A stretch of DNA of 64,000 nucleotides from Alphaproteobacteria bacterium (GTDB taxonomy: Bacteria; Pseudomonadota; Alphaproteobacteria; Micropepsales; Micropepsaceae), in NCBI GenBank assembly GCA_028871345.1, contig JAGWNK010000010.1, positions 31,690 through 95,689 on the forward strand, given 5' to 3'. A model generated the notes under the pieces. It made no database searches, was not told the DNA's origin, and worked only from the letters and a program-made list of their open reading frames with translations. Made by a program: the position numbers and the translations under genes. Below are positions 1-9,046 of this stretch, piece after piece (the stretch's first letter is position 1; the number at the start of each line of letters is the position of its first letter).

Positions 1-3000
1 GTCGGGCTGCGGAAACCCATCAGGGTGTAGGCGGTTGCCTGCAGCAGGTTCTGACCGTCAACACCGAGCGTAAACATGTCGTTGATCTTGTACTGCACGC
101 CGCCGTCGAGCTGGCCATATGGCGCGCTGAACACCGGCAAGGTCTGGGTGCCGTTGGCGCCGCTGGCGACCAGCAGGTATTTGCTGCGCCAGTTGTAGGC
201 CAGACGCACGGACCAAGAGCCCTTCTCGTACATGCCCGTGAGGTTGTAGTTGTACTTGGAGAGTTGCTCGACCGGCAGGCCTCTGATCGCCTCCTTGCCG
301 CCGCACAGCGTGCTCGTGTCTGCGGCGTTGTTGAACAGCTGGCAGGACTGGCTGCCCGGGCTGCGGCTGTCGATGTAGGTGAAGTTGGCATCGATGCCGA
401 GGCCGTCGAACGGATCGGGCAGGAAGTCGAAAAACTTCGTGCCTCCGAATTCGACACCGCGGATGGTTGCCACGCCCGCCTGATTGTACCAGCCGCTCGT
501 CTGCAACGGCAGCGGCTGGCTCATCAAGCCGCTGTTGCCCAAAGGCACCTGGGTCATGCTGTTGAAGGTGCCATAGGCCATGAAGTTGTGAATGGACTTG
601 AGGAAGAGTCCGACATGAACCGCGGACTGGTTTTCGCCGTACCATTCCGCTGAGATGTCCATGTTGTCCGACACCTGCGGCTTGAGGAACGGATCGCCGT
701 TAAGATGACCGGTTAACGGCAAAGTGGTCGTGCCGACATAGCAGGCGCCGGTCGGATCTATCGTGGTATAGCCGGGAGAGCTCGGCGGGGCGCCCGGGCA
801 ACCATTGAAGCCGATGGCACTGCCCGAGGCTGCAAGCTGACCGAAGCTGGGATTGGACAAGCTCTGCGACAATGCGAAACGAATGTGCGTCTTCTCGTTC
901 GGCATGATCTGGACGTTGAACGAGGGCAGCGCCTTCGTGTAGTGCGTGCCGCCGGTGAACAGCGTGTCGCCTGCGGGGACTTCGTATTTCACGGTAGAAT
1001 TGATGACCTGCCAGAACGAGTGATTCTGAACAACGTAGCCGTAGCTACGGTTCCAGTTGTTGACCACCCGTACGCCGATATTGCCGTCCAGCGGCATACC
1101 CCACACGTCGTCCAGACCGAACTCGGCCATCAGATATGCGGTTTTTGTGGTCGTTCCGGAAATCGTGGTGTCGCGAAGGGCCAAGTTCGGGCCGGTGGCA
1201 GGCGTGTACGCAGCACCCTGGTCAGTCGACGGATCATAGGCGTCGTTCTGTGAGTTGTACGTAAACCACCAGTAAGGAACCCAGACGTTGAGACCGTATT
1301 TGGCCGCCACGGCCGCGGCATCATAGCCACCGACATACTTGTACGACGGCAGGATGACCGTCGCCGGCGGCGGAACATCGCCCCGGAAGAAATTATCGAA
1401 CTTCACCAGCATGGTGTGTTCCGGATGATCGCTCAGCCGGGTGTACTGCGAGACGCTGACTCCACCATAGGTCAACCAGGAAGGCGAAAGGCTGTGCCAG
1501 CTGTATCTGGTGCCCCTGTCTCGTTCCAGAAGGTTGGCATAACGGATGCCGCCCTTGATGGCACGAATGAAGTGGTCGTGCGCAAACTCGTACTTCGCAT
1601 CAAGGTTTGCGGCCGTCTGCTGCCCGCTGTTACGCCCGGCATGATCCATCTCGGCATCCCAGGTGGCGCGGGTCGGATCCGCCGACAGGCTCGGATCGGT
1701 GAAAACGACGGTCGGCAGGTTGTTGCCGTTCATCTTCATGCTGATGTTCGACACGCTGGCCTGGGTGAAGAGGTCGAGGCCTTCATTGTTGCCGGTCGAA
1801 TGGACGTACTGATAGCTGCCGGAGACGAACAGATTATCCGTCGCGTCCCATTGGAATCCGCCGCTGATATCCGTCGTGCGATTGTTGCCCCGGGACATGC
1901 CGGTGTTGTTGAAGGTGAACGCACAGTTGGCAACCGGGCAGTGCTCGACGGGATCCGCCAGAAACGGATCGCTTTGGTTGTCGTAATTGAGCGCCGTCGT
2001 CGACGTCAGCATGCCGCTCTGCGTGGTGGTATAGGAAGCGCCTACGGGAATGACTTCATGCGTGCCATTCGCGTAATACATCGCGTAGGTGCCGCCGTCG
2101 CTGTGGTAGGCCGACTGGAAGAATGTCTGGAAGACCTGCAGCCGCGACGTCGGCCTCCACTGGAACGCCTCGTAGAAACCCATGCGCTTGCGATCGGACA
2201 CGCTGGTGCGCCAGTCGAAGCCGCCGGGGACGAACACGTTCTTGGCGGTTGCCCCCGCAGTGCCGGAAGCGACGACCGTGTTGTTGAGCGTATTCAGCGT
2301 CTGCAGGAAATACGGCTCCATCTGATAGGTGTCCATCCGGTAGGACAGATCGGAATACGCCACATCGACCAGCAGGCCGATTTCACCCAGCTTGGTGTCC
2401 CAGCGGTTGGTCATGAGGAGCGACGCGCCTGGGCGAACCTGGCCTATGAAATCGCCGTAGTTGGCGTCCACCGACGCGTTGATACGCAAGCCGTCGAAAT
2501 CGAACGGCATATGGGTGCGCAAGTCGACCGAACCGCCGATGCCGCCCTCGATCTGGTCCGCCGTCGAGCTCTTGTAGACGCTGACCGCCGCCATGAGTTC
2601 CGGCGGCACGTCTTCCCACAACAGGCCGCGACTGCCGTTTGCGCTGAAATCGCTGCGGCCGTTCAGCGTGTTGGCAACCTGCGTGAGGCCGCGCACCGCG
2701 ACGCCGCTGCCTTCGATCGAATAATGGTCGGGGTCGCTCACGGCTGCGAAACGACCGATCGTGACGCCCGGGATGCGCGCCAGGACCTCGGTGATGCTGT
2801 TGTCGGGCAGCTTTCCCGCCTGATCCGCCACCACGGCATCGACGATCTGGTCTGAATTCTCCTTGATCTGCTGGGCGGATTGCAGTGCCGCCCGCCGTGC
2901 CGTCACGGTCACCGTCTCAATGGTCTGGGTGTCCTGTGAAACAGCCGTGTTCACCGCAGAATCCGACTGTGCATAAACGGGCCCTGCCAGCGCCATCGCC

Positions 3001-3071
3001 AGCGCCGATACGCTACCCAACAAGACCAACTCCAACGACGTCGCTGACGCCGCTTTTCCCCTGGCTTTCAT
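1..3071 (-). CDS. TonB-dependent receptor, C-terminus beyond the window
   Basis: Outer-membrane beta-barrel receptor for energised uptake of a siderophore, glycan or other large ligand. The frame is open from an ATG at 3071 to the window edge (about 1,023 residues). It begins with a signal peptide (hydrophobic stretch ending ALAGPVYAQ), then a TonB-box-like IETVTVTARR near residue 50, then a plug domain with AGKLPDNSITEVLARIPGV and a VRGL motif. The rest is aromatic-rich and barrel-like. The visible end (MGFRSP) still lacks the usual terminal aromatic barrel strand, so a short C-terminal piece lies outside. It lies downstream of, and in the same direction as, the sensor kinase/LytTR pair, which may control it (inference). 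The substrate cannot be read from sequence. Confidence 0.93.
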   Translation of the reverse strand, partial: MKARGKAASATSLELVLLGSVSALAMALAGPVYAQSDSAVNTAVSQDTQTIETVTVTARRAALQSAQQIKENSDQIVDAVVADQAGKLPDNSITEVLARIPGVTIGRFAAVSDPDHYSIEGSGVAVRGLTQVANTLNGRSDFSANGSRGLLWEDVPPELMAAVSVYKSSTADQIEGGIGGSVDLRTHMPFDFDGLRINASVDANYGDFIGQVRPGASLLMTNRWDTKLGEIGLLVDVAYSDLSYRMDTYQMEPYFLQTLNTLNNTVVASGTAGATAKNVFVPGGFDWRTSVSDRKRMGFYEAFQWRPTSRLQVFQTFFQSAYHSDGGTYAMYYANGTHEVIPVGASYTTTQSGMLTSTTALNYDNQSDPFLADPVEHCPVANCAFTFNNTGMSRGNNRTTDISGGFQWDATDNLFVSGSYQYVHSTGNNEGLDLFTQASVSNISMKMNGNNLPTVVFTDPSLSADPTRATWDAEMDHAGRNSGQQTAANLDAKYEFAHDHFIRAIKGGIRYANLLERDRGTRYSWHSLSPSWLTYGGVSVSQYTRLSDHPEHTMLVKFDNFFRGDVPPPATVILPSYKYVGGYDAAAVAAKYGLNVWVPYWWFTYNSQNDAYDPSTDQGAAYTPATGPNLALRDTTISGTTTKTAYLMAEFGLDDVWGMPLDGNIGVRVVNNWNRSYGYVVQNHSFWQVINSTVKYEVPAGDTLFTGGTHYTKALPSFNVQIMPNEKTHIRFALSQSLSNPSFGQLAASGSAIGFNGCPGAPPSSPGYTTIDPTGACYVGTTTLPLTGHLNGDPFLKPQVSDNMDISAEWYGENQSAVHVGLFLKSIHNFMAYGTFNSMTQVPLGNSGLMSQPLPLQTSGWYNQAGVATIRGVEFGGTKFFDFLPDPFDGLGIDANFTYIDSRSPGSQSCQLFNNAADTSTLCGGKEAIRGLPVEQLSKYNYNLTGMYEKGSWSVRLAYNWRSKYLLVASGANGTQTLPVFSAPYGQLDGGVQYKINDMFTLGVDGQNLLQATAYTLMGFRSP

Positions 3072-3422
3072 AAATCCTCTCCTGGCAACTTGTTACCCCC
3101 CAGCGCCGATCAGGCTGTTGCGTGCCCGCGCGGCTCTGCTCGCATTTCGCATGTGGCTTTGCAGGAAGCAGCGGAATCGTCTGCGTTGACCGCAGCTTCA
3201 CAAATTCCCCAGGGCCTCCCCTTAGGCCAATGCGCCAGCCAGCCCGTTGCGGGCCATTTGTATGAGAAATGCTAGCAGCGCAGGGGAACGGCGGCGGAAG
3301 AATGTCGCATCCGGGATACTGTTGTTGCGAAGTGGACTGGGAACTCTGCGAAATAGCGAGGCGCAGCGCCGCCTGCGTCACGAATCTGGCGCATTGTCTG
3401 CCGATGTCATTGCGCCAGGCCT
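3072..3422. promoter_or_regulatory. intergenic region upstream of the TonB receptor
   Basis: No convincing gene lies in these 351 bases; the short open frames do not resemble proteins. The stretch separates the stop of the LytTR regulator from the start of the TonB-dependent receptor, so it should hold the receptor promoter and any LytTR-type direct-repeat site. I could not identify such a site by eye. Confidence 0.35.
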
Positions 3423-4208
3423 CTAGAGACGCTGTCCGAGCCGTTGTTCGAACTCGCCCCGATACCGCCGGCTGAGGTGCAGGCGGCTTCCATCCTTCAA
3501 CACGACGTCGAACTCGCCGTGCGATTGCGGCTCCAGGTGCACGATGCGTTCGATGTTGACGATCGTCGAACGGTGGATCCGCACGAAGCGCTTGGGATTG
3601 AGCCTTTGCCCGAGCTGGTGCAGCGCCGCCCGGTAAAGCACTTCCTTGCCCTGGATGTGCAGGTTTACGTAAACGTCAGAGGCTTCCACCCAGTCGATGT
3701 CGGAAACGTTGACGAAACGCGTGAGGCCGCCGGTCTTTACGACCAGCCGGTCCCAGAGTCCCTCCGGCGGCGCCTTCTTGGCTACAACTTCCAGAACGTG
3801 CGATCCGAACCGGAAAGCCTGTCGATCCCTGCTACGAGCCTTGACCCGGGCCATCGAGCGCAGAAAGCGTTCGTCGCTGAACGGTTTGACGACATAGTCG
3901 GACGCATCGGCTTCGAAGGCCCGGACGGCGTATCCGTCATACGCCGTGACGAACACCGTCGGCGGCATCCTGTCGGGCCCAACCATCTGGATCACGGCGA
4001 ATCCGTCCAGCTTGGGCATTTGCACGTCCAGGAAGACGACTTCGGGCTGCACGGTCTCGATCATGTCGACCGCGACGGTGCCGTCGTCCGCTTCCATGAT
4101 CTCGCCGATGTCGCCATCTTCGCGCAGCAGAGCGATCATCCGCTTGCGCGCGGGTGCCTCGTCATCGACGACCAACACACGGATGCCACGCGATGCATGT
4201 TCGCTCAT
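3423..4208 (-). CDS. LytTR-family response regulator
   Basis: Two-component response regulator of 261 residues. The N-terminal receiver domain has the acidic pair in VLVVDDE (residues 15-16), the phospho-acceptor Asp61 in VVFLDVQMPKLDG, and a conserved Lys in DYVVKPF. The C-terminal LytTR DNA-binding domain (about 155-258) includes the typical VNLHIQGKEVLYRAALHQL and FVRIHRSTIVNIERI segments. Its ATG overlaps the stop of the upstream sensor kinase by 4 nt (ATGA), so the two are translationally coupled. A TonB-dependent receptor follows downstream on the same strand and is a candidate target (inference). Confidence 0.95.
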   Translation of the reverse strand: MSEHASRGIRVLVVDDEAPARKRMIALLREDGDIGEIMEADDGTVAVDMIETVQPEVVFLDVQMPKLDGFAVIQMVGPDRMPPTVFVTAYDGYAVRAFEADASDYVVKPFSDERFLRSMARVKARSRDRQAFRFGSHVLEVVAKKAPPEGLWDRLVVKTGGLTRFVNVSDIDWVEASDVYVNLHIQGKEVLYRAALHQLGQRLNPKRFVRIHRSTIVNIERIVHLEPQSHGEFDVVLKDGSRLHLSRRYRGEFEQRLGQRL

Positions 4209-5383
4209 CTGACGGACTCGATCGGTTGCAGCGGAAGCCTGATCACCACCTCGGTGCCCTGCCCTTTCCGGTTCGCGATGCTGAAGCGGCTGTCGCCTGC
4301 CGGATAGAGTGCCGCCAGGCGTTCACGTGTCAGACGCAGTCCCTGCCCTTGCTGCTTGTCCAACTGCCATTCCGGCGGGAGTCCCACGCCGTCATCCCTG
4401 ACGCGGATTTCCAGGTCGCCTTCAACGCATTTTGCCAAAATTTCAACGGTGCCGCGGGAACGGGCCCCGGACAGTCCGTGGCGAATCGAGTTTTCGACAA
4501 GCGGCTGGATCAGGAGGCATGGAACCGCGGCGCGCTGCACGGCCGGATCGATATGGATATCAAGCTTCAGCCGGTCGCCAAAGCGTAAGCGCTGGATGGC
4601 AAGGTAACGTTCCAACAGAGCGATTTCCTCGGTGAGCGGGATCAGCTGCCGGTCCCTGTACTCGTGCGAGAACCGCAGCAGAACGCCGAGGTCCTCTATC
4701 GTCTTGCGCGCAAGGCTCGGGTTGCCTTCCAGTTCCGAGGAGATCGCGTTCAAGGCGTTGGAGATGAAGTGCGGCTCCAGTTGCATATGAAGATTATGCA
4801 GATGGCTCTGGAGAAGCCGCTTTTCCAACTGCGTCGCCCGCAGTTGGCTCGACGCGTATCTTTGGTAATACCTTATGGCGTAAAGGGTGCCGATGATCGC
4901 GCAATATGTGGTCCAAGCGTCGATCCAGTAAAAATATCCATACTCCGGACTACGAAAGGGATTCCAGGCATCCCCGAGCGGATACTCCAGTGTCGAGTCG
5001 ATCAAGACATGGGCGATGGAAAAGGGAATGCTCAGCAGAAGCAGGGCAACGACGCGCAGCCGCAGATGATCCTCGGAAATCTTCATACGGCGATCCGCCG
5101 CGAAGACCGCCGGCATCAACAGGCCCCAGCTCCAGGCGCCGATCAGTTTTGAAACGAAGACCGGCAGGCTGATGCCGTGAATCATCTCCGACGCGCCGCG
5201 AAACAGGCCAAATGCCGTGGCGAGAACGGCGATCAGAAGGAAATTCCACAACCATTTCGGCATTCCGAGAGGCAGGTCTTTCGAACCCGATTTGCCGCGG
5301 CCGTCCATTTCCGGGACCGTTCGGCCGCGGCGCGCATCACCGCGCAGCTCTGCCTCAGCCCGCGGTTCATCAATCGTCGACAT
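4205..5383 (-). CDS. LytS-like sensor histidine kinase (His_kinase PF06580 type)
   Basis: Membrane histidine kinase of 392 residues that pairs with the following LytTR regulator. After a hydrophilic N-terminus there are about four predicted membrane segments (roughly residues 43-60, 75-95, 110-130 and 155-172), then a coiled linker. The phosphoacceptor region is QLEPHFISNALNAI, with His205. A GHKL ATPase domain follows, with N-box LVENSIRHG and G-box VRDDGVGLP. This is the compact LytS/YehU architecture. No recognisable ligand-binding domain is present, so the stimulus is probably sensed by the membrane part (inference). A 4-nt overlap couples it to the regulator. Confidence 0.94.
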   Translation of the reverse strand: MSTIDEPRAEAELRGDARRGRTVPEMDGRGKSGSKDLPLGMPKWLWNFLLIAVLATAFGLFRGASEMIHGISLPVFVSKLIGAWSWGLLMPAVFAADRRMKISEDHLRLRVVALLLLSIPFSIAHVLIDSTLEYPLGDAWNPFRSPEYGYFYWIDAWTTYCAIIGTLYAIRYYQRYASSQLRATQLEKRLLQSHLHNLHMQLEPHFISNALNAISSELEGNPSLARKTIEDLGVLLRFSHEYRDRQLIPLTEEIALLERYLAIQRLRFGDRLKLDIHIDPAVQRAAVPCLLIQPLVENSIRHGLSGARSRGTVEILAKCVEGDLEIRVRDDGVGLPPEWQLDKQQGQGLRLTRERLAALYPAGDSRFSIANRKGQGTEVVIRLPLQPIESVR

Positions 5384-5781
5384 GATCCCTCACTTGCCTG
5401 GCCGGCAAGCCCCAAGCCCGGGGGCGTCGCTTTTGTAGTACAGCCGCAGGGCGCGGGCTATCGTCCGTCCGCGGCCTAACCCCCGCCGAAACCTGCCCCA
5501 CATAGCCGGCCCATCGGTGACAAGAACTGCCTCCCCATCGATCACGCTATCCAACGCGTCATCACGCACGCCTCCGAAGAATCCGCCGTTTGGCCACGCT
5601 GATGGACCGTGTCGCATCATGCCGGTCCACGCCGCAACATTCTGCCGGCGCTTTCGGTGTTCCCGATACGGTTTTGGTCAGACAAAAAGCAGAGCAAGCC
5701 CGGACCGAGCACACCTCTGCGAGGTCGGCGTGCAACAAGGCCCGAACGATCTTGGCGGGAAGATTGGGGCTTCCGATCCAA
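5384..5781. other. intergenic region between sensor kinase and GntR regulator
   Basis: This is the divergent upstream region shared by the kinase operon (minus) and the GntR-family gene (plus). A frame open from 5590 would add 64 residues to the regulator, but that extension has no family similarity. I see no convincing separate gene. Confidence 0.3.
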
Positions 5782-6516
5782 ATGGTTTCAGTGACGGCCG
5801 TCGAGCGCCCCGATCTGCGGCGAAAGAAGGTTCGCTTGCATGGCAAGATCGCGCGTCAACTTGCCATCGCAATCATTTCCGGCCGATACCGAGCGGGCGA
5901 GCTGCTGATATGCGAGGAAGAGGCTTGCGCCGAGCTCCAGGTATCGCGTTCCTCCTACCGCGAAGCAATTCGGACGCTCGCGGCCAAGGGCTTGCTCAGC
6001 CCCAAGCCGAAAATCGGAACCAGGGTAAACCCCAAATTCCATTGGCAGCTTCTGGATCCGGATGTTCTCGCCTGGACATTTGAGGCGCCACCGGATCGCG
6101 AACAAATCAGCAGGTTGTTCGAACTGCGCAATATCATTGAGCCTTCCGCGGCGGGGCTTGCCGCGACCCGCCGCACCGATGCGGATCTGGACATCATGAA
6201 ACTCGCACTTCGCAACATGAAGCGCTTCCCGCTCTCGACGCCCCAGGGCCGGAGCGCCGATCAGGAGTTTCATGTCACTCTGCTGCGGGCATCCGGAAAT
6301 CCCTATCTGAGCTGCCTCGCCGCCGGAATCCGGGCGGCCGTCGACAGGACCGAGGTCAAACAACGAACGGGACGGCTCGTTCGCGACCCTATACGCGATC
6401 ATATCGACGTGTTCGATGCCGTGGCCGCCGGGGACCCGGCAGGCTCGCTGGATGCCATGCGCGGGCTCGTCAATCGCGCGCTATCCGACTTCATCAAGGC
6501 ATTTTCGGCGGGGTGA
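5782..6516 (+). CDS. GntR-family (FadR/FCD subfamily) transcriptional regulator
   Basis: DNA-binding repressor of a catabolic pathway by family precedent. From the preferred ATG at 5782 it is 244 residues, the usual FadR-subfamily length; an in-frame start at 5590 would add an unrelated N-terminal extension. The winged helix covers about residues 12-75 (HGKIARQLAIAIISGRY, then CEEEACAELQVSRSSYREAI, KGLLSPKPKIGT). The FCD ligand domain follows, with LFELRNIIEPSAAGLAA and the metal/ligand His-containing DQEFHVTLLRASGN. The gene stands alone. The DNA just after its stop is a truncated IS5-family end, so its original target genes may have been lost (inference). Confidence 0.85.
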   Translation: MVSVTAVERPDLRRKKVRLHGKIARQLAIAIISGRYRAGELLICEEEACAELQVSRSSYREAIRTLAAKGLLSPKPKIGTRVNPKFHWQLLDPDVLAWTFEAPPDREQISRLFELRNIIEPSAAGLAATRRTDADLDIMKLALRNMKRFPLSTPQGRSADQEFHVTLLRASGNPYLSCLAAGIRAAVDRTEVKQRTGRLVRDPIRDHIDVFDAVAAGDPAGSLDAMRGLVNRALSDFIKAFSAG

Positions 6517-6678
6517 TGCGCCCCGCGCCGCCCCCGGGGGCAACAGCGGTTCGATCCGGTGCCATTCCGCATCACTCAAAAGGTAGATCGGCTTCGCCAT
6601 CAAAGCCTCCAAATCACTTTGGGAGACTTTGAATTACAAACCGGTCTCAACCGGAATCCTTATTGAGTACAGACCCTA
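6517..6678 (-). mobile_element. truncated IS5-family insertion sequence (left end and transposase start)
   Basis: On the minus strand an IS-like terminus reads GGGTCTGTACTCAATAAGG (from about 6676), followed by a GGAGG-type ribosome site and an ATG at 6600. The encoded peptide starts MAKPIYLLSDAEWHRIEPL, the typical start of IS5-family transposases (DUF4096-like). Similarity stops after about 24-28 codons, next to the end of the GntR gene, so the rest of the transposase and the other terminus are gone. The preceding CTAG fits the YTAR-type target preference of IS5-group elements. The family call rests on recognition of the peptide, not on a search. Confidence 0.7.
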
Positions 6679-6714
6679 GAAGGGAATGATTTGGACCCAG
6701 CCGTTCGATGTCAT
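6676..6714 (-). pseudogene. kdpA: kdpA start fragment interrupted by the IS end
   Basis: An ATG at 6714, preceded by GGAGG at 7-nt spacing, opens a frame beginning MTSNGWVQIIPF and then hits TAG exactly where the IS terminus begins. The KdpA potassium channel subunit characteristically starts MTSNGW-Q. The fragment lies 15 nt after the kdpF stop, the normal kdpF-kdpA arrangement. Only about 12 codons remain of a gene of roughly 570 codons; kdpB, kdpC and the rest are not in the window. Confidence 0.7.
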
Positions 6715-6729
6715 GGATGTGCCTCCGGA

Positions 6730-6819
6730 TCAAAACTCTTCCGGACGTATCAGCGCGAATACGAGATAGGCGAGGATGCCGAGCGTCACGAGCGCGCCCA
6801 GCGCATAGTCCAGCGTCAT
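6730..6819 (-). CDS. kdpF: KdpF-like small membrane peptide of a deleted Kdp potassium pump
   Basis: A 29-residue frame (30 codons with stop) starts MTLDYALGALVTLGI, continues as one hydrophobic membrane segment, and ends ALIRPEEF. This matches KdpF, the small stabilising peptide of the KdpFABC K+-transporting ATPase, in length, the single membrane helix and the conserved RPE-F tail. A kdpA start codon with its own ribosome site follows 15 nt later, but kdpA is cut by an IS remnant. The peptide has lost its partners here and is probably a fossil, unless a kdp copy exists elsewhere. Confidence 0.78.
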   Translation of the reverse strand: MTLDYALGALVTLGILAYLVFALIRPEEF

Positions 6820-7056
6820 CAGAGCCTCAGCCCAACCGCCCTCTCAAGGCCGAAGCTGCGTTCGCAACGAAATCGACTTGATCGCCCGCTCGTGGATCAC
6901 TTCTGCAGCGACCTACTATTGCGACGGGCCAGGATTTGCGCGCGATTGGTGTTGCGAACGTCGCCCGGCCCTGTGGTCGGCTGGTTGGCATTTTGAAGTA
7001 TCGCGCAGGTTCCGGCGGCTATATAAGACAAGCTGCACGACGAGTGGTTGGACGGA

Positions 7057-7440
7057 ATGCGGGTTGCCGCCACGGCAGGTAGTCATCTCCGGCGCAGAAA
7101 TGCGGCGTGGCGCGTTGTGGCTTGGGTGTTGTTGCTGTCGTTCACGCTGCAGTCCTTCATCACGCAGACGCACTTCCACTTGGCGGCCTTTCCGGCTGGA
7201 TCGGCGCCTGTGGTCCAAGCCATTGAAGGCACGCCGGCGCAGGCCCCCATCGATCGCGAGCCGGCGCATTGCCCCTTCTGCCAGGCGATCGCCAGCTCGG
7301 GAATCTTCTTCACGCCCGCTGTACCAATCCTGCTTCTACCCGCGCTTTGGACAGAAATAGAGGCGCCTGTCCCGACTTACGGCGCAATCGGTCACAACGT
7401 CCCACGCAGCTGGTACAGCCGCGCACCTCCGCAGCACTGA
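7057..7440 (+). CDS. small membrane-anchored His/Cys protein (DUF2946-like) heading the RND operon
   Basis: A protein of 127 residues from the ATG at 7057, preceded by GGACGGA; an in-frame TTG at 7048 is the alternative. An Arg-rich N-terminus is followed by one hydrophobic segment (WRVVAWVLLLSFTLQSF) and then a His-containing TQTHFH. Later come HCPFCQ and a second apolar segment. The arrangement resembles DUF2946-type proteins often found beside copper/heavy-metal genes; the family call is by recognition only. It precedes the outer-membrane factor of a heavy-metal RND pump in the same direction. A role in metal sensing or delivery is inference from context. Confidence 0.6.
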   Translation: MRVAATAGSHLRRRNAAWRVVAWVLLLSFTLQSFITQTHFHLAAFPAGSAPVVQAIEGTPAQAPIDREPAHCPFCQAIASSGIFFTPAVPILLLPALWTEIEAPVPTYGAIGHNVPRSWYSRAPPQH

Positions 7441-7537
7441 CCTCACGATCGAGCCTGCGCAGCGCTGCGCGCTGCGCTTCGGTGTGTGCCCGTATGAGCG
7501 GGTGCAACCGCCGTTGACACCTTTCCGGAGGTCTCGG

Positions 7538-9046
7538 ATGGGATACATCAGTGTAAGTGGATATTCGAAGGCACAGTCGCCGCTCGCGTTGGCCGCATTG
7601 CTGCTGCTGTGTGGCTGCGCCGTCGGCCCGAACTTCAAGACGCCTGCGCCCCCCGATGTGGGTAGATACTCCGCCAGTCCCCTACCGACAGCTATTTCGA
7701 CGGAGAACGCCGACCGCCAGCGCTTCGTTCCCGGCGGCGATATCGCTGGCGATTGGTGGACTCTGTTTCATTCAAATGCGCTCAATGCGCTGATCGATCG
7801 GGCGCTGGCGGGCAATCCCGATCTCAAAGCGGCGCAGGCGGCCCTGGCGGCGGCGCACGAAAACGTCCTGGCCCAGCGCGGCGCCTTTTTCCCCAGCTTG
7901 TCAGCCAGCTTGTCGGCCAGCCGCCAATCGCAATCGCAGATGTTGGCGCCCGCGCCCAACTTCCCGGCCGTGCCCAACGAGTTCCAATACAACCTTTTCA
8001 CACCGCAGGTCACCGTTTCCTATGCACCGGATGTCTTCGGCTTGAATCGGCGAACGGCGGAGGCGCTGGAAGCGCAGGAGGACAGCGTCCGTTTCCAGAT
8101 GGTGGCGGCCTACACGACCCTGACCTCGAATGTGGTCGTCACGGCGATCCAGAAGGCCTCGATCGATGAGCAGATCGCAGCGATCCGCGATCTCGTCGCC
8201 TCCAACACGCGCCTTTTGAAGATCCTGCAGTACCAATTCGACAAAGGCTATGCGAGCGGCGTTGATCTGGCCGCCCAGAAATCGCAGCTCGCCCAGACGG
8301 AAGCCATGCTGCCGCCGCTGCTGAAGCAGGCCATGCAGCTGCATGACCTTCTGGCGGTGCTGACGGGCCGTTTCCCCAGCCAGATGCCCGAGGAAAAAAT
8401 TGAGCTGTCGAGTCTGACGCTGCCGGACCAGTTGCCGGTGAGCATTCCCTCGGCGCTGGTCGAGCAGCGCCCCGACATCCGCCAGGCCGAAGCCAACCTG
8501 CATGCCGCCAGCGCGCAGATCGGTGTCGCCGTGGCCAACCGGTTGCCCAACATCCAATTGACCGCCAACGCCGGCAGTTCGGCGCTTGCCTTCGATCGGC
8601 TGTTCACACCGGGCACCAATTTCTGGAGCATTGCGGGGGCGATCGCCGAGCCGATCTTCGATGGCGGCACGCTGCTGCACCAGGAGAGAGCGGCCCGCGC
8701 CAGCTATCGGCAGGCTGCTCAGCAATACCGCAGCACGGTGCTGGCGGCGTTCCAGAACGTCGCCGACACGCTTGCGGCCTTGGAACAGGATGCTCAGGCC
8801 TTGCAGGCCAGCAAGATCGCCGCCGACGCCGCCCAACAAACACTGGACGCGGTGCAGCGCCAGCTTGCGGACGGTTACGCCAGCTATCCCGCATTGCTGA
8901 GCGCCGAACAAGCCTATCAGCAAGCCCGCATCGCTCTCGTGCAGGCCCAAGCCAGTCGATATGCCGACACCGCGGCGCTGTTCCAGGCGCTGGGCGGCGG
9001 CTGGTGGCATCGCACGGATCTCGTCGAGGACAATCATGAGAAATGA
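7538..9046 (+). CDS. RND efflux outer-membrane factor, NodT/CusC type lipoprotein
   Basis: TolC-like outer-membrane channel of a tripartite efflux pump. The ATG at 7538 is chosen because CGGAGG precedes it and it gives a clean lipoprotein signal (LAALLLLCGC, then AVGPNFKTP, the classic NodT-family mature start). A start at 7484 would add unrelated residues. At 502 residues it is the normal family length. It shows the two repeated OEP halves with ALIDRALAGNPDLKAA and the later PSALVEQRPDIRQAEANL. It overlaps the adaptor gene by 11 nt, so expression is coupled. The substrate is probably a metal cation, from the CzcA-like pump downstream. Confidence 0.93.
   Translation: MGYISVSGYSKAQSPLALAALLLLCGCAVGPNFKTPAPPDVGRYSASPLPTAISTENADRQRFVPGGDIAGDWWTLFHSNALNALIDRALAGNPDLKAAQAALAAAHENVLAQRGAFFPSLSASLSASRQSQSQMLAPAPNFPAVPNEFQYNLFTPQVTVSYAPDVFGLNRRTAEALEAQEDSVRFQMVAAYTTLTSNVVVTAIQKASIDEQIAAIRDLVASNTRLLKILQYQFDKGYASGVDLAAQKSQLAQTEAMLPPLLKQAMQLHDLLAVLTGRFPSQMPEEKIELSSLTLPDQLPVSIPSALVEQRPDIRQAEANLHAASAQIGVAVANRLPNIQLTANAGSSALAFDRLFTPGTNFWSIAGAIAEPIFDGGTLLHQERAARASYRQAAQQYRSTVLAAFQNVADTLAALEQDAQALQASKIAADAAQQTLDAVQRQLADGYASYPALLSAEQAYQQARIALVQAQASRYADTAALFQALGGGWWHRTDLVEDNHEK

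Noticed and set aside
1416..2855. Long plus-strand open frame of 479 codons
   Set aside because: It is the antisense of the TonB-dependent receptor. The minus-strand frame has a signal peptide, plug and barrel motifs, while this frame has no recognisable domain.
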